A stretch of 64,000 nucleotides of DNA, from positions 38,443,200-38,507,199 of the forward strand of contig OX345636.1 in the NCBI GenBank assembly GCA_947044365.1, given 5' to 3'. Source of the DNA: Petrosia ficiformis. Lineage: Eukaryota; Porifera; Demospongiae; Haplosclerida; Petrosiidae. Positions within the stretch are counted from its first letter, which is position 1. Every line of letters begins with the position of its first letter. Shown piece after piece: positions 12,749 through 25,100 of the stretch. Below the pieces are notes generated by a model, which worked only from the letters and a program-made list of their open reading frames with translations, searched no databases and was not told the origin of the DNA. Made by a program: the position numbers and the translations under genes.

Positions 12749-13063
12749 TCTTATAATGAGATTCATAGCCTGTATATTTTCAATGGGCGTCACAGTTTAT
12801 ATTGTATGTGATTGTGGAAGTCAAAATCAGTCATTTGGCAAATAATAATTTTGTCAAACACTTACATTTAAATGCTTATTATTCAGCCATTTTGTACAGG
12901 TAGCAAACTACATTTGGTATCCAGGAAGAGCAACATGCTCCATCTAGGTACCAAATTTTGTAGGTTACGTGTGCAAAATGGCTAAGTTAGGTTTGCCAAA
13001 ATTCTAATTTACCAAATGACTGATGTCTGCATCCATAGTCACATATATATATACATATATATA

Positions 13064-13101
<38 letters not shown>

Positions 13102-16100
13102 TATCTAATATAATTATATATATATACATATATATATATAATTATTTATTATATTTATATTGTTGTAATTAATAGTGTGTGTTATATATGTCATGTTTCA
13201 GAGGTCTATTATGATGTTATATAAACCTGCCATTAGGAAAGGTATCGTCAAAAGGCCGTAGGCCAATTGGTGATATGGCTTCTGTGTTGAGAGGCTTATA
13301 TCACTAATTAGACTGATGAAATGTATTGTAGCTGATATATTATAAGAGATTCATACCCAAATATCAAATAACACCAAACAGGATACCAAACATCGAGTGA
13401 TTTTTCTTTGTAAGGTTTATATTTCCATGCTATGAGATTTATATGAAAATATATACTTCCATACCCAATTGAAAATGTACGGGCTATGAAACTCATTACA
13501 AGATATTCAATTATATAATGTCACTATACATGTATATTACATAAATTACCTTGACACCTCACACCAACATCTTCATTGTGTCCATAGTAACAGTTTATGC
13601 TGTTACCAGAAACATATGAACAATCCAATAGACTAGATTCCGTTCCACTACAACCAACATTATCCAGAAATATATCGCCAGTACCAGATCCAAAATGAGC
13701 ACTTGAAAATGCCAAAGCATCTGTGGTATGTTTCCCAATTAATATTATACAAATTATAATGTCCATTGATAGCACCTGTTGTTAGATATCCTAATTTTCT
13801 ACAAACAACTTGAGCATCAACAGAAGTGAAAACATCATCACAAATAGTACCCCATTCATTACTTATACAAATTTCTACTCTGCCTTCATTTGGAATGTTA
13901 CCTCCAACAAGACGAATTTCACCATCTGTGCAGGGAGCTGTGGAATGAAAACGAAAGAAGCATTAGTAAGATTTTGCTGTATGGAAATTAACCTTCACAT
14001 CCTACTCCAGCATCTTCTGAGTGACTACAAGTTTCCTCTCCAATAGGACTACTACTACACTGTAGAAGTTTAGTATTACTAGTTGTGCAAGCAACATCTT
14101 CCAACCAGATCTTTCCACTGCCAGCACCAAAATATGCACTACTATAGTATTTGCCATCTGTAAAAAGAAAGGTTATTATAGAATACTTAAGAATGATGTT
14201 TTCTCACATCCGGTGTAGGCATATCCTAGTTGTTTACAAACAACAGTGGAGTCATGACTTCCCCAACCATCATCACACACTGTTCCCCAAGTATCATTGA
14301 TACATATTTCTACTCTTCCTTCATACTCGTTGGAACCTCCCACTAGCCTTATGTCCCCATAGGTACAAACACCAGTAGCATTGACTACAAATAAAGCATA
14401 AAACAATACAGAACCAATAATTAGTAGATTATATATATATATATTAAAATATTATTATTACTGGTTGTACACCTTACCTTGACACCTCACACCAACATCT
14501 TCATTGTGTCCATAGTAACAGTTTATGCTGTTACCAGAAACATATGAACAATCTAATAGACTAGACTCTGTTCCAATACAACCAACATTATCCAGAAATA
14601 TATCACCAGTACCAGATCCAAAATGAGCACTTGAAAATGCCAAAGCATCTGTGGTATGTATTTTTGTAGATAATTAGTTATGGCATTAGGGAAAAGTACC
14701 TGTTGTTGGGTATCCCAGTTTTCTACAAACAACTTGGGCATCAACAGAAGTGAAAACATCATCACAAATAGTACCCCATTCATTACTTATACAAATTTCT
14801 ACTCTGCCTTCATTTGGAATGTTACCTCCAACAAGACGAATTTGACCATCACTACATGGAGCTGAATAAGATGTAAATGAAACACAAATACTGGCAAAAG
14901 TTTAATCAATACTCACCTTCACATCGTACTCCAGCGTCTTCTGAGTGACTACAAGTCTCCTCTCCAATAGGACTACTACTACACTGTAGAAGTTTAGTAT
15001 TACTAGATGTACAAGCAACATCATCCAACCAGATTCTTCCACCTCCTGAACCAAAGTAAGCGCTACCAAATGCTTGACCAGCTGTTTTTGTAACAAAGTT
15101 TTAAATGATAATAATTCACGAAATTTCAATTAACTCACATCCAGTGTAGGAATATCCTAGTTGTTGACATACCACAGTAGCATCAACACTTCCCCAACTA
15201 TCATCACAAACTGTTCCCCATGTATCATTGATACAAACTTCCACCCTTCCTTCATACTGAGTGGAACCACCTACTAGTCTTATATCACCATAGGTACAGA
15301 CACCAGTAGCATTGACTGTTATTGATAAATATTAGAGATACAGTATGTATATAATTATAATATCATTATACCTTGACATCTGACACCTGCATCTTCAGCA
15401 TGGCCGGTAGAGCAAATAACAGAAGCAGCCTTTGAACATTGAGAGAGACCAGTTTCTGATCCAGTGCATGCAACGCTATCTAGAAATATACTTCCAATCC
15501 CAGAACCAAAGTGTGCACTACCAAATGCAACTGCATCTATTAATGAAAATACAATTTAAATTTATGTGGTTTTTCTCATTGTCAGTTCACATTTCTGAAA
15601 TGATAAGAGATTTGTTAAAACTTATTTTTACCTTCAACTGAGTATCCAAGCTGTCTGCAAACAACTGTAGCATCTGGACTGCCCCAGCCATCATCACAAA
15701 CTGTGCCCCATACATTATTCATACATATCTCCACTCTACCTTCATTAGCAATGTTCCCATCCACAAGACGTATTTCACCATTTGAACAAGGAGCTGATTA
15801 CAATATAATAATTATATTACACTATGTATTAAAAAAATCAACAGTAATCATACCTTCACATCTCACTCCAGCATCATCAGAATGTTCACAATTATGACTA
15901 CCAATTGTATTACTAGAACAAGCGCTCAATTCTGTATCAGATGAAGTACAAGCTACATCATCTAACCAGATATTACCAGTTCCTTGACCAAAGTATGCAT
16001 TAGAAAATGCCTCGCCATCTGTTTAATTGAAAAGAGTAATAGAAACTTCCAACCTAAATATCTTCAGCAACAAATGTATAAAACTAATTAATTAACTTTA

Positions 16101-19100
16101 ACATGCATAAACAACTTACATCCAGTGTAAGCATATCCTAGTTGTTTACAGACAACAGTAGCATCAACACTTCCCCAACCATCATCACACACTGTTCCCC
16201 AAAGGTCATTGATGCATATTTCTACTCTGCCTTCATATAAACTTGTTCCATTCACCAATCTGACATCACCATATGTACAATTGTGTGATTCCAATGCTGT
16301 CATTAAGAACAATCACAATAAACTTTAATTTTGTGCAGATCAGAGAACTGAATTACATGTTTGAAAAAATTGTTTGTAATAACAGTTTTATCATACAAAT
16401 GGCAAGTGCTGTATATAATTATATACATACTATAACAATATATATAAAGAAAAAAGTATCTCTATGATTGCTTTGTGCATGGTAGCATTCAGTAATCATG
16501 GCTGACTTTATCATCCTGAAACACAACAGCCTAATATAGTTATGATTTTGATATCTACTCTCCACCATTTCAAGGATCTTGTACAACCTGAGGAATATAT
16601 TTCAGGTAGAATAGCTAGCTATTAGTTCCAGTTTCTACGTAAGCTACAAGCAGCTTTCCTTCTTCCTGCTGGTCTGTAGAGCTCGTAGTGATGGGCGATT
16701 AGATACCAATGTACTTGATACTTTGATACCATGTCTGAAATTTCTATTATTGTGTAATGTCCAAGTATCGATACTGATACCAATACCAATCACCACACTC
16801 ATTTAACAGAATGCTTCCACATTCTTAACTGAATATGTATAAGATTTGGTAAGCATGTGTATTATGTGCATACAAGGTATCAAGTATCAGTATTGTACCC
16901 GATATCATTGATACTGATTTCCAAACTCGGTATCGTAGTGAAATGAAAATTACTGGTATCACGCACCACTAAGAGCTCGAGTGTGCGTTCTATTATGTGC
17001 CACACCCATTACTTGATTGAGCCCTGGAATGACGCAACTTCCCTAACTACGTATACAACATATATTCGCATATAGGTAACACAAGAATAAATAAATAAAT
17101 AAATAAATATATTATATAGTTGGAACCCGTGGGAAAGCAATCTAGGGATGGCTCTATGGGCCATGAAAACATCTTATTTGCTAATCATGGCTAGTATATG
17201 TGACTCACATATTATATATAATATACAAATCATAATTAGAATTAATTATATATTAAAATTATATACTATACATAATTGTATCATAATTATATATAATTAT
17301 ATTATAATTATTATAATTATTACGATACATAATTTGTACCTTGCAAAGCAAGCATACTTATAATAATTATGATTATTGTAATTAGTTGCACTACCTTGTT
17401 CTTTATCAAAATGTACTGACAAACTTCAGTTGGTCAGAAAGACTACTACACAAAGCCAACATTTAATGATACTTGTTAGCTCAAGTATCACTGAACACTA
17501 ATAACAATTAATAATTATAGTAACCTTGACATCTCACTCCTGCATCTTCACTGTGTCCATTGTGACAGTATATACTATTACCAGATAGATAAGTACAACT
17601 GAGAATGTTACTTTCTGTCCCATCACAAGCAACATTATCCAGGAAAATGTCACCTGTTCCAGCACCAAAATGAGCACTAGTAAAAGCCACAACATCTACA
17701 ATACAAAAGCATGTACGTATGTGTTTAGGCTACAAACGTGAAAATTCTTTGTTTTACTTGCATCTGAGTATCCGAGTTGTCTACAGACTACAGTAGCATC
17801 ATTAGAATCCCATAAATCATCACATACTGTACCCCACTCATTCCCGAAACAAACTTCTACTCTTCCTTCATTAGGAATATTTCCTCCAACAAGGCGAAGT
17901 TGACCATCAGTGCAGGGTGCTGTGAAATATACACAAACAAGGTAACAATGAGTGAAAAACAGCTAATAACACACCTTCACATCCTACTCCAGCATCTTCT
18001 GAGTGACTACAAGTTTCCTCTCCAATAGGACTACTACTACACTGTAGAAGTTTAGTATTACTAGTTGTGCAAGCAACATCTTCCAACCAGATTTTTCCAC
18101 TACCAGCACCAAAATATGCACTACTATAGTATTTGCCATCTGTAAAAAGAAAGGTTATTATAGAATACTTAAGAATGATGTTTTCTCACATCCGGTGTAG
18201 GCATATCCTAGTTGTTTACAAACAACAGTGGAGTCATAACTTCCCCAACCATCATCACACACTGTTCCCCAAGTATCATTGATACATACTTCTACTCTTC
18301 CTTCATACTGGTTGGAACCTCCCACTAGCCTTATATCTCCATAGGTACAAACACCAGTAGCATTTACTACATAGAAAGAAAACAAAAACAATATAGTACC
18401 TTTCAAATAGATTTTATATATTATCAATACTGGCTGTACACCTTACCTTGACACCTCACACCCACATCTTCACTGTGTCCATAGTAGCAGTTTATGCTGT
18501 TACCAGAAACATATGAACAATCCAATAGACTAGACTCTGTTCCACTACAACCAACATTGTCCAGAAATATATCGCCAGTACCGGATCCAAAATGAGCGCT
18601 TGAAAATGCCAAAGCATCTGTGGTATGTTTACCAATAAATATTATAAAAATTATATTATCAATTGATAGCACCTGTTGTTAGATATCCTAATTTTCTACA
18701 AACAACTTGAGCATCAACAGAAGTGAAAACATCATCACAAATAGTACCCCATTCATTACTTATACAAATTTCTACTCTGCCTTCATTTGGAATGTTACCT
18801 CCAACAAGACGAATTTCACCATTTGTGCAGGGAGCTGTGGAATGAAAATGAAAGAAGCATTAGTAAGATTTTGCTGTATGGAAATTAACCTTCACATCCT
18901 ACTCCAGCATCTTCTGAGTGACTACAAGTCTCCTCTCCAATAGGACTACTACTACACTGTAGAAGTTTAGTATTACTAGTTGTGCAAGCAACATCTTCCA
19001 ACCAGATTTTTCCACTACCAGAACCAAAATATGCACTACTATAGTATTTGCCATCTGTTAAAAGAAAGGTTATTATAGAATACTTAAGAATGATGATTTC

Positions 19101-22100
19101 TTACATCCGGTGTAGGCATATCCTAGTTGTTTACAAACAACAGTGGAGTCATAACTTCCCCAACCATCATCACATACTGTTCCCCAAGTATCATTGATAC
19201 ATACTTCTACTCTTCCTTCATACTGGTTGGAACCTCCCACTAGCCTTATATCCCCATAGGTACAAACACCAGTAGCATTTACTACAGATAAAGCATAAAA
19301 CAATACAGTACCAATTAGTAGATTATAATAATTATATATATATTAAAATATTATTATTACTGGTTGTACACCTTACCTTGACACCTCACACCAACATCTT
19401 CATTGTGTCCATAGTAACAGTTTATGCTGTTACCAGAAACATATGAACAATCCAATAGACTAGATTCTGTTCCACTACAACCAACATTATCCAGAAATAT
19501 ATCACCAGTACCAGATCCAAAATGGGCACTTGAAAATGCCAAAGCATCTGTATTATGAGATGTTGTACTTATGTTAACAAAGAACCGTATAGCTAGAAAA
19601 TTTGGAGGACTAAACGTTTGGCGAATTGGCGAATTTTTACCACAAACGTCAAAATATTAATCTCCAATTTTGGTTAATTAAACCTGGATGTGGTCTTCAG
19701 TGGCGTGCACGTGAAAAGACTGAAGAGAAGGAAGAATGTATACAGGCGTCTTTAAGTACGAAGTAGTGATCTTCCAGATCCAGAAGGACCTTTAAGTAAG
19801 GAAATAGATCCATGCACGATTCGTTTCATAAACGAGAAAGTGAAGCCAGAAATTGAAAAGTCACGGAGTGGTAAACGAGGCCCGTATTTCTCAAGAATAT
19901 AGAGCAAATACTTGATATTCTCCTGGGCACATGCCCTACAGTATCACCTCCTTTGATGACAGCCACAGCGAAGGTGTCTGAACGATTCCCCACTTCTCTA
20001 GCACAGTTAAGCGTTTCACCAACAGCCGCCTCCCAAATGGCACGGTACACATGGTACCTTCTCACCATCGCTTCTACAGAAAAACTTGATAGTTACATCT
20101 TCTGACAACGTCCCAAGTTCTCACAACGTGTTCTCATGTGCACATGGGCGTTTAATTTTAATTACGGACTATAATTAATTAATAATTAACATGGGCGTGA
20201 CGTAGTTAACAATCAGAAATCTCGCCAAAATTTTAATCTCCAAACCTTTTCTTTAAGGAATTCGCTAAATTTTTATCACTCCAAGATTTCTAGCTATACG
20301 GTATATACCTTCATATTAGGATATTATAATCATAAAATGTGCTTAAGTATGAATATATCTAACTATATAGTAGTTGGAAATAGACTTGTCCTCATCTGGT
20401 TACACTCATGGCAAAAAACTTTCGCTCCTGGGTGTGACCGGATGGGGATGATACTAGCTGAGAAACATAATAATGATTCTTTGGGACTTTTGCAAACATT
20501 TACATGCACTTATTAAAATATTTAATTTGACTAACTTAAATATTCATAAGTGGTGTGGGCTATGATTTTAAATATTCTTATAATTATACTAAACAGAAGT
20601 TTAGCACTTCAAACATTTCTTCATTTCTCATCTAAATCAGTTTCTTCAATCTGCTTCAATATTTTACCAGACGAAGAGAAAAAATACCTTTTAAATATTC
20701 TGTACTGTCATTGTTCAGAAACTTCTGTCTCAAGGATATGAAATCCAATAATCTGCTTTACTTTTAATACTTTTCATCTTATTTTGCAGACAATTTCTCC
20801 ATTGGACATCAATCAATTAAATATATACCTGATGTAAGATATCCCAGTTTTCTACAAACTACTTGAGCATCAACAGAGCCGAAGACATCATCACAAATAG
20901 TACCCCATTCGTTGCTCAAACATATTTCCACCCTGCCTTCATTAGCAATATTGCCTCCAGCAAGACGAAGTTGACCATCAGCACAAGGGGCTGTAAATAC
21001 ATGGGAGCTAGGTAATATAGTGTAATTAAAGAAGTAATCATTAATTACCTTCACATCCCACTCCAGCATCTTCTGAGTGACTACAAGTCTCCTCTCCAAT
21101 AGGACTACTACTGCACTGTAGAAGTTTAGTATTACTAGTTGTGCAGGCAACATCTTCCAACCAGATCTTTCCACTACCAGAACCAAAATATGCATTGCTG
21201 TAGTATTTTCCATCTATAGCATTAATAATATTATTGCAACAGATTTAAAGAACATTAATGACAATTCATATATATATCATGATCATCTCACATCCTGTAT
21301 ATGCAAATCCTAATTGTTTGCAAACAACAGTGGAGTCGTAACTTCCCCAACCATCATCACACACTGTTCCCCAAGTATCATTGATACATACTTCTACTCT
21401 TCCTTCATACTGGTTGGAACCTCCCACTAGCCTTATATCCCCATAGGTACAAACACCAGTAGCATTTACTACAGATAAAGCATAAAACAATACAGTACCA
21501 ATTAGTAGATATTACAATATTATTATTACTGGTTGTACACCTTACCTTGACACCTCACACCAACATCTTCATTGTGTCCATAGTAACAGTTTATGCTGTT
21601 ACCAGAAACATACGAACAATCTAATAGACTAGACTCTGTTCCACTACAACCAACATTATCCAGAAATATATCACCAGTACCAGATCCAAAATGAGCACTT
21701 GAAAATGCTAAAGCATCTGTGTCGTGAGGTAATGTACTTTTTGGAGACTTATAATTTCTATGTTAACAAGTCTTCCAATTGGAATATATAATTATGAATT
21801 AGCTGTTGTTTTTTTTTCCCCAATTGTTGTAGTTGAGTGACATGATATGGAAACTCTTAGGGATGCCTTTAATAATCATGAGTCCATGGCCAAACTTTTA
21901 CATGTATAAAGAGTACTAAAATATTTCACCCGTTATAGTAAGTGATGTCTATCATTTTAAGCTCTTAATTTACTAGATGTTCTGAAGACATGTATCTCAT
22001 ATAATAACACAATAGTTTAATCATCTGAGCATGTGCTGTGGAAACCAATCATAATTAAATACATATACCTGTTGTAAGATATCCCAGCTTTCTACAAACT

Positions 22101-25100
22101 ACTTGAGCATCAACAGAGCCGAAGACATCATCACAAATAGTACCCCATTCGTTGCTCAAACATATTTCCACCCTGCCTTCATTAGCAATATTGCCACCAA
22201 CAAGACGAAGTTGACCATCAGCACAAGGGGCTGTAATACATGGGAGTTAGGTAATATAGTGCAATTACAGAAGTAAGCATTAATTACCTTCACAACCTAC
22301 TCCGGCATCTTCTGAGTGACTACAAGTCTCCTCTCCAATAGGACTACTACTACACTGTAGAAGTTTAGTATTACTAGTTGTGCAAGCAACATCTTCCAAC
22401 CAGATCTTTCCAATACCAGAACCAAAATATGCACTGCTGTAGTATTGGCCATCTGTAAAAAGAAAGGTTATATAGAATAATTAAGAATGATGTTTTCTCA
22501 CATCCGGTATAGGCATATCCTAGTTGTTTACAAACAACAGTGGAGTCATAACTTCCCCAACCATCATCACACACTGTTCCCCAAGTATCATTGATACATA
22601 CTTCTACTCTTCCTTCATACTGGTTGGAACCTCCCACTAGCCTTATATCCCCATAGGTACAAACACCAGTAGCATTTACTACAGATAAAGCATAAAACAA
22701 TACAGTACCAATTAGTAGATATTACAATATTATTATTACTGGTTGTACACCTTACCTTGACACCTCACACCCACATCTTCACTGTGACCATAGTAACAGT
22801 TTATGCTGTTACCAGAAACATATGAACAATCCAATAGACTAGATTCTGTTCCACTACATCCAACATTATCCAGAAATATATCACCAGTACCAGATCCAAA
22901 ATGGGCACTTGAAAATGCCAAGGCATCTGTGTTATGAGATGTTGCACTAATTGGAGACTTATAATTTCTATGCTAACAAGTCTTCTATATAATTATGAAT
23001 TAGCTGTTGTTTTTGTTTCCCTCAATTATCGTAGTTGAGTGACATCATTTGATCCTCTTAGGGATGGCCTTCTAGTCATGAGTCCTTGGGCAAACCTTTA
23101 CATGCATAGAGTACTACAATGTTTAACACTACATAATGAGCGATTTCTATCATTTTAAGCTCTTGATGTTCTCAGAACATTGTACCTTGTGTAATAACAC
23201 AATAGTTTAATCATCTGAGCATGTGCTGTGGAAACCAATCATAATTAAATACATATACCTGTTGTAAGATATCCCAGCTTTCTACAAACTACTTGAGCAT
23301 CAACAGAGCCGAAGACATCATCACAAATAGTACCCCATTCGTTGCTCAAACATATTTCAACCCTGCCTTCGTTAGCAATATTGCCACCAACAAGACGAAG
23401 TTGACCATCAGCACAAGGGGCTATAAATACATGGGAGCTAGGTAATATGGTGCAATTACAGAAGTAAGCATTAATTACCTTCACAACCTACTCCAGCATC
23501 TTCTGAGTGACTACAAGTCTCCTCTCCAATAGGACTACTACTACACTGTAGAAGTTTTGTATTACTAGTTGTGCAGGCAACATCTTCTAACCAAATCTTT
23601 CCACTACCAGCACCAAAATATGCATTGCTGTAGTATTTTCCATCTAATTAAGAAAAAACATCAGTTTCAATTTGGTTATAAGAGTGTTTATTCGTAAATA
23701 CTTACATCCTGTATAAGCATATCCTAGTTGTTTACAGACAACTGTAGAGTCATAACTTCCCCAACCATCATCACATACTGTTCCCCATGCATCATCAATA
23801 CATACCTCTAATCTACCTTCATACTGTGTGGAACCTCCCACTAGTCTGACATCACCATAAGTACAAGTACCAGTAGCATTGACTGTAAATGATTGGAACA
23901 ATGTACCTTCATAGATATACTTTCTCTGTTACTAAATACCTTGACATCTGACACCAGCATCTTCTGAATGTCCATAAGTGCAACTAATACTGTTACCAGA
24001 CACATGAGTACAATTGATTACATTCATTTCTGTTCCAGCACAGCCAACATTGTCCAGGAAAATATTTCCTGATCCAGATCCAAAATGAGCACTTGAAAAA
24101 GCAAGAGCATCTGCAAATTAAATAGAAAATAAGTCCTGCTTTGTGCATATACTGCATAATACCTGTTGTTAGGTATCCTAGTTGTCTACATGCAACTGTA
24201 GCATCACTTACACCCCAGTAGTCATCACAAATAGTTCCCCACACATTATTATAACAGATCTCAACTCTTCCTTCATTGTCAATGTTTCCTCCAGCAAGAC
24301 GTAATGTTCCATGTGCACAAGGAGCTACAAGACATTATTATCTCAATATAATACATATAATTATACACAAGAAATAATTATGGTTATTGATTATTTAATT
24401 TTAGAAAAATAAATACATGTAAAAAATAATGGATTATTTTAAACTTCAGTTGGTTACAGGAGTTTCAATGTAATTCTATTTTCTTTAATGCTGATTTGTT
24501 TTTCCTGCTAAGTAGCTAATACTTACAAGTGTTAGTTTCATTTGTTCTTTGATTAGTATATAAAGTACATGTCATACATAATAAAGAGTAGTAACAAAAA
24601 TCGTATTAATACAAAGTGTAATAGTATAGTTTAATGTCTGGGTCCAGCTAGACTAGAATAGGATGTCAGTACACTGTAAAACTGAACAGGTTATTTTAAA
24701 CCTTATTTGGTTACAGGAGTTTCAGTGCAGTATTGATAATATGTTTCTGAGGTATAAGTAAATTCTCATTCAATTATCTGTGGAGAACAAAGTTATTTGT
24801 TGACAAGTTCCATAACTTTATATATATTATATCTATTTACACAAATATTATATCTATATACACAAATGTTATTAAAAAAAAAGTTTTGTAATTTGTTATT
24901 ATAAGTACAAAGTCTTGGAATTTGTCAACAAAATAACTTTATTTATACCTCAGAAACATATTATCAATGCATTGAAACTCCTGTAGCCAAATGAAGGTTA
25001 AAGTAACTGGTTCATTTTTGCAGTGTGCTCAGGTAAAACTCAGCTTGACCAATATGTAGACCTCCCCGAAGCTGGGGTTAATAGCCCATCATAGCACCAC

